From positions 1-64,000 of the forward strand of contig NZ_VWMY01000001.1 of the NCBI RefSeq assembly GCF_008905045.1: 64,000 nucleotides of DNA, in the 5' to 3' direction. Both the position numbers and the translations under genes were made by a program. The stretch comes from Streptomyces albicerus (GTDB taxonomy: Bacteria > Actinomycetota > Actinomycetes > Streptomycetales > Streptomycetaceae). Positions 17,446 to 24,977 of the stretch are shown one piece after another; positions within the stretch are counted from its first letter, which is position 1; each line of letters opens with the position of its first letter. The notes under the pieces are model-generated. The model did not search any database. It had not been told where the DNA came from and was given only the letters and a program-made list of their open reading frames with translations.

Positions 17446-18492
17446 ATGCTCACTCAGCACGTCCGCAACGGCTGGTACCTGGGAGCCTGGTCCGACGAGA
17501 TCGGCCGGACCCTCACGCAGCGCTGGATCACGGACCTCCCGGTCTGCTTCTACCGGCTGCCCGACGGAACCGTCGCCGCGATCGAGGACCGCTGCCCCCA
17601 CCGCAAGTACCCGCTGTCCCAGGGGCACTTGGACGACGAGGGCATCCTCCAGTGCGACTACCACGGCTACCGCTTCGACGGTCAGGGTGTGTGCGTCGGG
17701 GTCGCCGAGCAGGCCGACCGGCCCAAGGCGGCCCTGCGCCGCTTCCCGCTGGTCGAGCGGGACGGCGCCATCTGGATCTGGCCCGGCGCCCCCGAACTGG
17801 CCGATGAGAGCCTGCTGCCCGACACCTCGTGGCTCACCGATCCCGACTGGACCCACGTGCACGGCGTCGTCCCTCTGAAGGCCCGGCACCTGCTGCTCCT
17901 GGAGAACCTGCTCGACCTCACCCACGAGACGTTCCTGCACCCGACGAGCATCGGCAACGCCGCCGTCGCCGCCACCCCGATCGACGTGACCGTGGACGGC
18001 GACCGCGTCGGCTTCAGCCGCCGGATGGTCGGCATCGAGGCCCCGCCGTTCTACGAGAAGTCCTGCGGGCTGACCTCGCCGGTGGACCGCTGGCAGGACG
18101 GCGACTTCTACCCGCCGGGCATCTTCGTCCTCAACATCCGCGTCGCGGCCACCGGCACCGAGGAACCGGACGGCTTCCACATGAAGGTGCTGTACGGGAT
18201 GACGCCGGGACGCGGCAACGAGACGCACGACTTCTACGCCCTGGGCCGCGACTACCTCATCCACGACGAGGAGTTGACGAAATTCCAGCACGAGCAGCAG
18301 CTCGCGGTGATGCAGGAGGACGTCGACGCCCTGGAGGCGCAGGAGGTGATGTACGCCACCGATCCGGGCGGCAATGCCGAGTCCAGCATCAGGTCCGACC
18401 TCGCCGCGCTGCGCGGACGCCGCGCGGTGGCGAAGATGCTGGCCCGCGAACAGCAGGGTGACAGCGCCCCGCGCACCAGGGCATCCGCATGA
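17446..18492 (+). CDS. vanA: Rieske non-heme iron oxygenase, vanillate O-demethylase type
   Basis: 348 residues, good AAAGGAGAG site. N-terminal Rieske 2Fe-2S domain with C50/H52 (RCPHRKYPLS) and C70/H73 (QCDYHGYRF). C-terminal catalytic domain with mononuclear-iron ligands near D157, H160 and H165 (NLLDLTHETFLHP). VanA-type enzymes remove the O-methyl group of vanillate to give protocatechuate and formaldehyde. Protocatechuate is the substrate of the ligAB product encoded downstream, so this assignment fits the context. Related enzymes act on phthalate-like or other methoxylated acids, so the substrate is probable rather than certain. It overlaps the next gene by ATGA. Confidence 0.87.
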   Translation: MLTQHVRNGWYLGAWSDEIGRTLTQRWITDLPVCFYRLPDGTVAAIEDRCPHRKYPLSQGHLDDEGILQCDYHGYRFDGQGVCVGVAEQADRPKAALRRFPLVERDGAIWIWPGAPELADESLLPDTSWLTDPDWTHVHGVVPLKARHLLLLENLLDLTHETFLHPTSIGNAAVAATPIDVTVDGDRVGFSRRMVGIEAPPFYEKSCGLTSPVDRWQDGDFYPPGIFVLNIRVAATGTEEPDGFHMKVLYGMTPGRGNETHDFYALGRDYLIHDEELTKFQHEQQLAVMQEDVDALEAQEVMYATDPGGNAESSIRSDLAALRGRRAVAKMLAREQQGDSAPRTRASA

Positions 18493-19205
18493 GCGGCCGC
18501 CACGTATTCGTACTCCTCCACGGAGCGTGGCACGGCGGCTGGGTCTGGCAGCGGGTGGCACCACTGCTGCGCGGGGCCGGGCACGAGGTGCACACGCCCA
18601 CGCTGACCGGGGTGAGCGACCGCGCCCATCTCCTCACTCCCCAGGTCGGGCTCACCACGCACATCCAGGACGTGGTGGCGCTGATCGAGGCCCACGACGC
18701 CCGGGACGTCGTACTCGTCGGGCACAGTTACGCCGGTCAGGTCGTCACCGGCGTCGCGGACCGCATCCCGGACCGGCTGGCCAAACGGGTCCATCTCGAC
18801 GCCTTCGTCGGCGACGACGGGGACGCGGCGATCGACCTGCTGCCCGACCGCATCGCCGGGCACTACAGGCATTCCGTGTCCGGGCCCGGCTTCGGCTGGC
18901 TGATCCCGGTGCGCTCGCTGAGCGTGCTCGGCGTCGAGGACCAGGTGGACCTCGACTGGCTCGGTCCCCGGCTGACCCCGCACCCGTGGCTGACGTACAC
19001 CGAGCCGCTGCGGCTGACCGGCAAGGCGGACCAGGTCGCCGGTGTCTTCGTCGAATGCACCGACTGGATGCGGGTGTTCACCCCGCAGGCCGAACGCGCC
19101 GTCGTCCGCGGCTGGCCGGTCCACGAGATCGCCACCGGACACGAGGCCATGGTCACGGCCCCCGGTGAACTGGCCGAACTGCTGCTGGAGATCGCCGCAG
19201 CCTGA
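18489..19205 (+). CDS. Alpha/beta hydrolase of the hydroxynitrile-lyase/methylesterase type
   Basis: 238 residues. Oxyanion element LLHGAWHGGWVW (9-20), nucleophile S80 in VGHSYAG, His near 218 in ATGHEAM. Members of this small-hydrolase group act as methylesterases or C-C/lactone hydrolases. It overlaps the Rieske gene and precedes the isomerase-like gene, so it is inside the vanAB-ligAB operon. There is no LigI-type amidohydrolase among these genes, so it may hydrolyse 2-pyrone-4,6-dicarboxylate, or it may remove a methyl ester from the feed compound. Both are inference. Confidence 0.82.
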   Translation: MSGRHVFVLLHGAWHGGWVWQRVAPLLRGAGHEVHTPTLTGVSDRAHLLTPQVGLTTHIQDVVALIEAHDARDVVLVGHSYAGQVVTGVADRIPDRLAKRVHLDAFVGDDGDAAIDLLPDRIAGHYRHSVSGPGFGWLIPVRSLSVLGVEDQVDLDWLGPRLTPHPWLTYTEPLRLTGKADQVAGVFVECTDWMRVFTPQAERAVVRGWPVHEIATGHEAMVTAPGELAELLLEIAAA

Positions 19206-19226
19206 CCCCCGTGAAGGAACGCCCGT

Positions 19227-19508
19227 ATGGAATTCCTCGTCCGTACCGAGAACACCCTGCCCCCGGACACCCCCGACGACGTCCGCGAGTCCCTGCGCAA
19301 GGGCGAGCGTGAACGGGCCATGCAGCTGAGGGAGGCGGGCATCCTCAAGCGACTGTGGCGGGTCCCGGGCCGAGGCGCCACGATCGGCCTGTACGAGGCG
19401 GCCGATCCGGCGGAGCTGCACGACGCCCTGGTCTCCCTGCCGATGTGGAAGTGGATGGACATCACTGTGGAAGCGCTCGCCACCCATCCGCAGGAGAAGG
19501 CACCGTGA
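19227..19508 (+). CDS. Muconolactone delta-isomerase-family protein
   Basis: 93 residues, full length for CatC-like proteins, with the family pattern throughout: FLVRTENTLPPDTP at the start, a charged helix, LWRVPGRGATIGLYEAAD, ELHDALVSLPMWKWMDITVEAL. CatC shifts a double bond in muconolactone in the ortho-cleavage pathway, yet here the gene lies between a hydrolase and an SDR just ahead of the extradiol ligAB genes. It may therefore act on a pyrone or oxalomesaconate, doing the keto-enol or double-bond shift done by GalD/LigU elsewhere. It is coupled to the next gene (GTGA overlap). Confidence 0.85.
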   Translation: MEFLVRTENTLPPDTPDDVRESLRKGERERAMQLREAGILKRLWRVPGRGATIGLYEAADPAELHDALVSLPMWKWMDITVEALATHPQEKAP

Positions 19509-20251
19509 CGGGTTCGGACGGCGACGGCTCCCGGGTCGCGGTCGTCACGGGCGCTGCGGGTGGCCTGGGGAGCGCCATCGTCCACAGGCTGACCGCGGAC
19601 GGGTTCGCCGTCGCCGCACTGGACATCGCCGAACCGGACGGTACGAGCGGGGTCGTCCCCGGGGTACGGCACTGGCGCTGCGATGCCAGCGACCCGGCGG
19701 CGACCCGCCGGACGGTGGACGAGATAGTCCAGGCGTACGGCGGTGTGGACGTCCTGGTCAACAACGCCGGTCTGCTGTCCGGCCGGGCCAGTCTGCTGGA
19801 GACCACCCCTGAGGAACTCCACCGCTTCTTCGACGTCAACGCCGTCGGCCCGCTTCTCATGGTGCAGGCGTGCGTGCCGTGGCTGCGCGAGAGCCCGTAC
19901 CGCGGGCGCGTCGTCAATGTGGCGTCCCGCACCTTCTTCACCGGCGCGCCGGGCCAGATCGCCTACGTGGCCGGCAAGGGCGCGCTCATCGGCATGACCC
20001 GGGTGATGGCGCGCGAACTGGGCGAGCACCGGGTCACGGTCAACGCGGTGGCGCCCGCCCAGGTCGCGACCCCCGGGACCCGGGCGCACTCCGGCGACGA
20101 GGTCTTCACCGCGACCATGCGGCAGCAGGCGATCAAGGAGTTCGTCACCCCGGAGCACTTCGCGGGGCTGGTCTCGTATCTCGCCTCCCCGGACGCGGCC
20201 ATGGTCACCGGCCAGACGCTCGTCTGCGACGGCGGCGGACTCCTGCGCTGA
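19505..20251 (+). CDS. Short-chain dehydrogenase in the ring-cleavage operon
   Basis: 248 residues, GTG start overlapping the previous stop. Classical SDR: TGAAGGLG cofactor loop, LDIAEPD (acidic, NAD preference), NNAG, VNVASRT, catalytic Tyr/Lys in AYVAGKGA, and C-terminal DGGGLLR. The ring-cleavage product of protocatechuate (4-carboxy-2-hydroxymuconate semialdehyde) closes to a hemiacetal that LigC oxidises to 2-pyrone-4,6-dicarboxylate. LigC belongs to a different family and is absent here, so this SDR is the best candidate for that NAD-dependent step. The role is inferred from position. Confidence 0.87.
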   Translation: MTGSDGDGSRVAVVTGAAGGLGSAIVHRLTADGFAVAALDIAEPDGTSGVVPGVRHWRCDASDPAATRRTVDEIVQAYGGVDVLVNNAGLLSGRASLLETTPEELHRFFDVNAVGPLLMVQACVPWLRESPYRGRVVNVASRTFFTGAPGQIAYVAGKGALIGMTRVMARELGEHRVTVNAVAPAQVATPGTRAHSGDEVFTATMRQQAIKEFVTPEHFAGLVSYLASPDAAMVTGQTLVCDGGGLLR

Positions 20252-20285
20252 CCGACACGGCACACCATGGAAGGAGAGCAACGGG

Positions 20286-20645
20286 ATGTCGTCCAGCAGC
20301 ACGCCGAAGGTCCCCGGCACCTACGTCTTCGACGCCGCGGAAAGCCGCCGCGGACAGGCCCTGAACCGGCTCTGCGGTTCACTCAAACACGCCGAGAACC
20401 GGGCGAAGTTCAAGGCCGACGAAGCCGCCTACTGCGACGCGTACGGCCTCACGGCCGAGCAGCGGGACGCCGTCCTGCACCGGGACTGGAACCGGATGAT
20501 GGAGCTGGGCGGCTCCATCTTCTACGTCTTCAAGCTCGCCATGGTCGACCAGAAGTCCATGCAGTACCTCGGCGGGGTCTTCACCGGCATGACCACCGAG
20601 GAGTTCGCACAGGCGCTCAAAGCGGGAGGGCGGAGCTTTGGCTGA
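20286..20645 (+). CDS. ligA: Protocatechuate 4,5-dioxygenase alpha subunit
   Basis: 119 residues. LigA fold with the typical pattern GTYVFDAAESRRGQALNRLC, FKADEAAYCDAYGLTAEQRDAVLHRDWNRMMELGG and MTTEEFAQAL. Slightly shorter than Sphingobium LigA, lacking only terminal residues. It is the small, non-catalytic subunit that shapes the active site of the LigB subunit. The ribosome-binding site is GGAGAG. It overlaps ligB by 8 bases, as expected for subunits made in equal amounts. Confidence 0.9.
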   Translation: MSSSSTPKVPGTYVFDAAESRRGQALNRLCGSLKHAENRAKFKADEAAYCDAYGLTAEQRDAVLHRDWNRMMELGGSIFYVFKLAMVDQKSMQYLGGVFTGMTTEEFAQALKAGGRSFG

Positions 20646-21492
20646 GGTGATCTGGGGACTGGCCACCTCGCACGTGCCGTCGATCGGTGCGGCCATGGAC
20701 CACGGAAAGACCGACGATCCGTACTGGAAGCCGCTGTTCGACGGGTACGCGCCGGCGCGTGAGTGGATGGCCCGGCACACCCCCGACGTGGCGGTCGTCG
20801 TCTACAACGACCACGCCAACGCGGTCGATCTGAGTGTCACGCCGACCTTCGCGGTCGGCACGGCCCCGTCGTACACAGTGGCCGACGAGGGGTGGGGCAG
20901 CCGCCCCGTCCCGGTCGTCACCGGCGCCCCGGAGTTCTCCGACCACCTCGTCGAAGGTCTCGTCGACGCGTCCTTCGACATCACGGTGTTCCAGGAACTC
21001 GACGTGGACCACGGCCTGACGGTGCCGTTGTCGGTGTACTGTCCCGACCCCGGTGAAAGCTGGCCGTGCGCGGTGGTCCCCCTCCTGGTGAACGTCATCC
21101 AGTACCCGCAGCCGACCGCCGCCCGCTGCCTGGCTTTGGGCCACGCGCTCGGCGCGGCGATCCGGTCCTTCCCCGAGGACCTCAAGGTCGCCGTCTTCGG
21201 CACCGGAGGAATGTCCCACCAGCTGGCGGGCGCCCGCGCGGGACTCATCAACCAGGACTTCGACCGGATGTTCCTCGACGCGATCGAGCACGACCCGGAG
21301 AAGCTGGCGGCGCTGACCCGCGAGGAGTACATCCGCGAGGCCGGCTCCGAGGGCATCGAACTCATCATGTGGCTGATCATGCGCGGTGCGCTGGGTCCCC
21401 GGATCCGCCGCGTGCACGAGACGTACCACGTGCCCGCGTCGAACACCGCTGCCGGGATGGTGCTGTTCGAGAACCTGAGCGCTCGTTGCTGA
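20638..21492 (+). CDS. ligB: Protocatechuate 4,5-dioxygenase beta subunit (extradiol, class III)
   Basis: 284 residues from a TTG at 20638 preceded by GGGAGGG. LigB superfamily with Fe(II) ligands H12 (TSHVPSIG), H59 (YNDHANAVD) and a Glu near 238-241 (GSEGIELIMW). The catalytic His is near 194 (GTGGMSHQL) and H125 lies in DVDHGLTVP. It opens the protocatechuate ring between C4 and C5. A separate alpha subunit and the absence of a fused LigA domain argue against the gallate dioxygenase GalA. A strong terminator follows, so ligB ends the operon. Confidence 0.92.
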   Translation: MAEVIWGLATSHVPSIGAAMDHGKTDDPYWKPLFDGYAPAREWMARHTPDVAVVVYNDHANAVDLSVTPTFAVGTAPSYTVADEGWGSRPVPVVTGAPEFSDHLVEGLVDASFDITVFQELDVDHGLTVPLSVYCPDPGESWPCAVVPLLVNVIQYPQPTAARCLALGHALGAAIRSFPEDLKVAVFGTGGMSHQLAGARAGLINQDFDRMFLDAIEHDPEKLAALTREEYIREAGSEGIELIMWLIMRGALGPRIRRVHETYHVPASNTAAGMVLFENLSARC

Positions 21493-21580
21493 CGGCTGTC
21501 CGGTGGCTCATGCGCCACACTCCACATCACCGCCGGGAACCGGTGACATCCTTCTGCGCCTGTGCCCGTCGTGCGGCGGG

Positions 21581-21607
21581 CCCCTCGTGCGTGTGGAGCA
21601 CGAGGGG
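21581..21607. terminator. Hairpin ending the vanBA-ligAB operon
   Basis: CCCCTCGTGC and GCACGAGGGG form a perfect 10-bp stem with a 7-base loop. It lies 90 bp after the ligB stop and 17 bp before the end of the opposite-strand monooxygenase gene. Confidence 0.85.
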
Positions 21608-21623
21608 ACCTTGTCTCACGCCG

Positions 21624-22493
21624 TCAGCCCAGTTCGGCCAGCGCCTTCGCCGCCGGCGCCGCGCGGTGCTCGATCCGGCGCGCCGGGGCGCCGTCCGGCG
21701 GGGCGACGATGGCTTCGTCGATGCTCAGCGCGGCGTACTCGGCCATGGCCTCGGCGAAGCCGTCGAGCGTGCCGCCGGGGTCCATGTAGAGGACGGTCTT
21801 CCTGATGGTTGTGTAGTCGCGGCCCACGTCATCACAGTGACCGCGCAGCACCTTCAGCTTGTGCCCGACCTCCTCCGGACTGGAGACGAAGAGGTTGCAG
21901 GCGTCCGCGTACCGGGCGACGAGCCGCAGGGTCTTCTTCTCCCCACCGCCGCCGATCATGATCTCCGGATGCGGGGCGCTCACGGGCGCCGGGACGCAGA
22001 GCGTCTAGGCCAGCCGGTAGTGCCTGCCCTCGAAGGGGCCGTTGGCCTGCGGGTCCCACATCTGCTTGCAGACGCTCAGGGTCTCCTCCAGCCGCTCGAA
22101 GCGCTCGCCGGTCGGCGGGAACGGCACTCCGAGGCCGGTGTGCTCACGCTGGTACCAGGCTGCGCCGAGTCCGAGGACGGCCCGGCCGCCGGAGAGCACG
22201 TCGAGCGTGGTGACGATCTTGGCCAGCAGCCCGGGATGGCGGTACGTCACCCCGGTGACGAGCAGGCCGAGTCGGGCCGTCGAGGTGTGGGCCGCGAGAT
22301 GGCCGAGGGTGGTCCAGCTCTCCAACATGGGCTCCGTCGCGGTGAGCCCGTACCCCTCCATCTGGAAGTAGTGGTCCATGACGGAGAGCCGGCTGATGCC
22401 GGCCACCTCCGCGCCCGCCGCGGTCAGCTCGGGTCCGAGGGCGGCCGGGCCGTCGGGGTGGTCGAAGCGGGTGATGTGTACGCCCAGTCGCAT
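21624..22493 (-). pseudogene. F420-dependent LLM-class oxidoreductase interrupted by one TAG
   Basis: The N-terminal part (22493 to 22008) reads MRLGVHITRFDHP, then LLVTGVTYRHPGLLAKIV, LSGGRAVLGLGAAWY and FEGRHYRLA. Codon 163 is TAG (22007-22005). The same frame then continues without a gap into TLCVPAPV, PEIMIGGGGEKKTLRLVARYADACNLF and a normal C-terminus. Relatives have Glu or a similar residue at that place, so one base change broke the gene. It lies 12 bp downstream of the TetR gene and would be co-transcribed with it. If read through, it would be a 289-residue F420- or FMN-dependent luciferase-like enzyme. Confidence 0.85.
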
Positions 22494-22505
22494 GGGGTCT
22501 TCAGT

Positions 22506-23081
22506 TCAGTCGGCGCGGTAGCGGAGTCCGTCGAGGAGCAGATCGAGCATGCGGCCCGCGCGGTCGCGCAGCCCCTTGTCGGTGGTGATCAGCAGGATGC
22601 CGCCGAGGCTGAAGCCGACGTCGAGAGGGTCGACGTCGGAGCGCAGGACGCCCGCCTCGGCCCCGGCCTTCAGCAGCGTGCTGATGGCCGTGCTGATCCG
22701 GTCCAGGCTCTCAGCGAACGGGTCCGAGTCACCGGAGGCGATGACGGCCTTCAACGCGTCCGCCATGCCCTGCTTGGTGGCCAGATAGTCGATGAACCGG
22801 TCCATCCACACCCGCATCGCCTGGTCGGGCGGGTACTGAGCCAGCAGTTCCTCGGCGCTGTCGCAGACCCGCGCGACCTCGTTGCGGTATGCAGCCTCAA
22901 GCAGGGCCTCCCGGGTGGGGAAGTGCCGGTACAGCGTGCCGATGCCCACACCGGCCTCTTTGGCGATGGCCTCGAGCGACGCGTCCGTGCCCCGCTCGGA
23001 GAAGGCGCGTACGGCCACGTCGAGCAGGCGTTGCCGATTGCGGCGCGCGTCGGCACGCAGTCCGCGTGTGTTGCCGGTCAC
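22506..23081 (-). CDS. TetR-family repressor
   Basis: 191 residues from the GTG at 23081, five bases after GGAAGGA. N-terminal TetR helix-turn-helix (RRNRQRLLDVAVRAFSERG, SLEAIAKEAGVGIGTLYRHFPTREALLEA) and a helical C-terminal ligand domain (FIDYLATKQGMADALKAV). The intergenic region to the divergent SDR gene at 23188 carries two matching operator-like palindromes, so it should repress itself, the downstream LLM gene and the SDR. The ligand is unknown. Confidence 0.92.
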   Translation of the reverse strand: MTGNTRGLRADARRNRQRLLDVAVRAFSERGTDASLEAIAKEAGVGIGTLYRHFPTREALLEAAYRNEVARVCDSAEELLAQYPPDQAMRVWMDRFIDYLATKQGMADALKAVIASGDSDPFAESLDRISTAISTLLKAGAEAGVLRSDVDPLDVGFSLGGILLITTDKGLRDRAGRMLDLLLDGLRYRAD

Positions 23082-23101
23082 AGCATTCCTTCCTTCTGGA
23101 C

Positions 23102-23154
23102 AATCGGAGGCCCCTCCGCTTAAAGTTTCAAGCAAAGCGGAGGAGCCTCCGATT
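23102..23154. promoter_or_regulatory. Paired TetR operator between divergent tetR and SDR genes
   Basis: Two 20-base arms (23102-23121 and 23135-23154) are inverted copies with one mismatch. Each arm is itself a palindrome, CGGAGG-nn-CCTCCG. The 13-base spacer includes most of a second near-palindrome, CTTAAAGTTTCAAG (23119-23132). TetR dimers often bind such paired sites cooperatively. Confidence 0.7.
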
Positions 23155-23187
23155 TTTGATCGTAGCAAACCGGGAGCACGTGCCGAC

Positions 23188-24153
23188 ATGACCACGAGCA
23201 CACGCGTCACCACCCCCTTCCACTCCGGATCCACGGCCGCCGACGTCATCGCGGGCACGGATCTCACCGGCCGCCGCGCGGTCGTCACCGGAGCCGCCTC
23301 CGGCATCGGTGTGGAGACCGCCCGGACGCTCGCCGGGGCCGGCGCGCAGGTCGTCCTCGCCGTGCGGGACACGGCCGCCGGCCGCCGCACCGCGGAGGAC
23401 ATCAAGGTCACCACCGGCTCCGAGGGCGTGACGGTCGCCTCCCTGGATCTGACCGTTCCGGCGTCCGTCGAGGCGTTCGTGACCGCATGGCAAGGGCCGC
23501 TGCACATCCTCGTCAACAACGCGGGCGTGATGGGGACTCCGGAGACCCGGACGCCGCGGGGCTGGGAGCTGCAGTTCGCCACCAACCACCTGGGGCACTT
23601 CGCCCTCGCCACCGGGCTGCGCGGCGCGCTCGCGGCGGCCGACGGTGCGCGCGTGGTGTCGGTGAGCTCCAGCGGACACCTCTTCTCACCCGTCGTCTTC
23701 GACGACCTCCACTTCACCGAGCGGCCGTACGACCCGTGGCTCGCCTACGGGCAGTCCAAGACGGCCAACGTGCTGTTCGCGGTCGAGGCCGGCCGGCGCT
23801 GGTCCGACGACGGGATCGCGGTCAACGCGCTGATGCCCGGCGGGATCCGGACCAACCTGATGCGTCATATCGGGGACGCCGAGATGGCGCAGTTCGGGGC
23901 CCACCTCCAGGCCCTGATCGGCGAGGGAACGCAGCCGCCCGAGCTGACCCTCAAGACGGTGGAGCAGGGGGCCGCGAACTCGGTGCTGCTGGCCGCGTCG
24001 CCCGTGGTCGACGGTGTCACCGGCCGGTATTTCGAGGACTGCGACGAGGCCGAACCGCACCGGCCCGGCACCAACACCGGGGTCGCCGCGCACGCCGTGG
24101 ACCCGGAGGCGGCCGCGCGCCTGTGGCAGGTCTCCGAGCAGCTCCTGGCCTGA
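23188..24153 (+). CDS. SDR oxidoreductase (retinol-dehydrogenase/WWOX-like)
   Basis: 321 residues. TGAASGIG cofactor loop (34-41), LAVRD (basic, NADP-type), NNAGVMG (110-116), FATNHLGHF, VSVSSSGH, catalytic Y187/K191 in YGQSKTAN. This extended-tail SDR type reduces a wide range of carbonyls. It is divergent from the TetR gene and its promoter contains the paired operator, so induction by the TetR ligand is likely. It heads a run of plus-strand genes up to 26713. Confidence 0.9.
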   Translation: MTTSTRVTTPFHSGSTAADVIAGTDLTGRRAVVTGAASGIGVETARTLAGAGAQVVLAVRDTAAGRRTAEDIKVTTGSEGVTVASLDLTVPASVEAFVTAWQGPLHILVNNAGVMGTPETRTPRGWELQFATNHLGHFALATGLRGALAAADGARVVSVSSSGHLFSPVVFDDLHFTERPYDPWLAYGQSKTANVLFAVEAGRRWSDDGIAVNALMPGGIRTNLMRHIGDAEMAQFGAHLQALIGEGTQPPELTLKTVEQGAANSVLLAASPVVDGVTGRYFEDCDEAEPHRPGTNTGVAAHAVDPEAAARLWQVSEQLLA

Positions 24154-24202
24154 CCTCCCATTCCATATTCCATCAACTCCCTTTTCCCACTGGAAGGTTC
24201 TC

Positions 24203-24886
24203 GTGTCCAAGACCTGGTTCGTCACCGGCTCGTCCCGCGGCTTCGGCCGCGCGTTCGTCGAGGCCGCGCTGGATCGCGGAGACTCGGTCGCCGCGACCGC
24301 GCGGAACACGGAGTCCCTGACGGACCTCGCGATCGCCTACGGCGAGCAGTTGCTCGCACTGCCCCTGGACGTCACCGACAAGACCGCCGCGTTCGACGCG
24401 GTCCACAAGGCCCACGCGCACTTCGGCCGCCTGGACGTCGTCGTCAACAACGCCGGCTACGGCCACTTCGGCATGATCGAGGAGCTGACCGAGGCCGAGG
24501 CGCGCGACCAGATGGAAACGAACTTCTTCGGCGTGCTCTGGGTCACCCAGGCCGCGCTGCCGCTGCTGCGAATCCAGGGCGGCGGCCACATCGTTCAGGT
24601 CTCCTCCGTCGGCGGCGTGCTCTCCTTCCCCAGCCTCGGTGTCTACGCCGCCTCCAAGTGGGCGGTGGAGGGACTGTCCGAGGCCCTGGCCGAGGGCCTG
24701 GACCTGTCCGACATGGGCGATCCGAAGGCCGTCGGTCCCGCCCTGCTGACGATCGTGGATACCGAGAACCCGCCGCTGCGGGTGTTCTTCGGCAGGCCGC
24801 CGATCCAGCTGGCCAAGGACCACTACGCGCGCAAGCTGGCTACCTGGGCCGAGTGGGAGCACGTCTCCCTCGCAGCCCACGGCTGA
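24203..24886 (+). CDS. SDR with an internal deletion, probably inactive
   Basis: 227 residues, GTG start at 24203 after GGAAGG. Begins like a normal SDR (VTGSSRGFG, LPLDVTDK, NNAGYGHFG, VQVSSVGG, Y148/K152 in YAASKWAVEGLSEAL). After residue 165 it jumps to LDLSDMGDPKAVGPALL and then the usual family C-terminus (PPLRVFFG, TWAEWEHVS). The close relative at 33712-34539 has about 48 more residues exactly there, including the VTLVEPG segment that closes over cofactor and substrate. The loss keeps the frame. The coding pattern is otherwise intact, so it may be expressed but is unlikely to work as a standard SDR. Confidence 0.8.
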   Translation: MSKTWFVTGSSRGFGRAFVEAALDRGDSVAATARNTESLTDLAIAYGEQLLALPLDVTDKTAAFDAVHKAHAHFGRLDVVVNNAGYGHFGMIEELTEAEARDQMETNFFGVLWVTQAALPLLRIQGGGHIVQVSSVGGVLSFPSLGVYAASKWAVEGLSEALAEGLDLSDMGDPKAVGPALLTIVDTENPPLRVFFGRPPIQLAKDHYARKLATWAEWEHVSLAAHG

Positions 24887-24927
24887 CCCCATGGCATACA
24901 TGGCCCAGGGTCCTTTCTAGCCAAGTA

Positions 24928-24941
24928 CTTTAACTTTCAAG
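24928..24941. promoter_or_regulatory. CTTTAACTTTCAAG motif upstream of the YceI gene
   Basis: It differs from the 4602-4615 site at two of 14 bases and lies about 37 bp before the ATG at 24978. It may be an operator for a regulator that also acts at 4602 and 23119. Confidence 0.4.
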
Positions 24942-24977
24942 ATCCACTACCCGACCATCTGCCTCTCGGAGGAACCA

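Noticed and set aside
16513..18564. Minus-strand open frame opposite vanB and vanA
   Set aside because: Shadow of two genes with clear catalytic motifs on the plus strand.
20286..21492. Gallate dioxygenase (GalA) instead of LigAB
   Set aside because: GalA is usually one fused chain; here the alpha and beta subunits are separate overlapping genes as in protocatechuate 4,5-dioxygenase. Substrate still needs testing.
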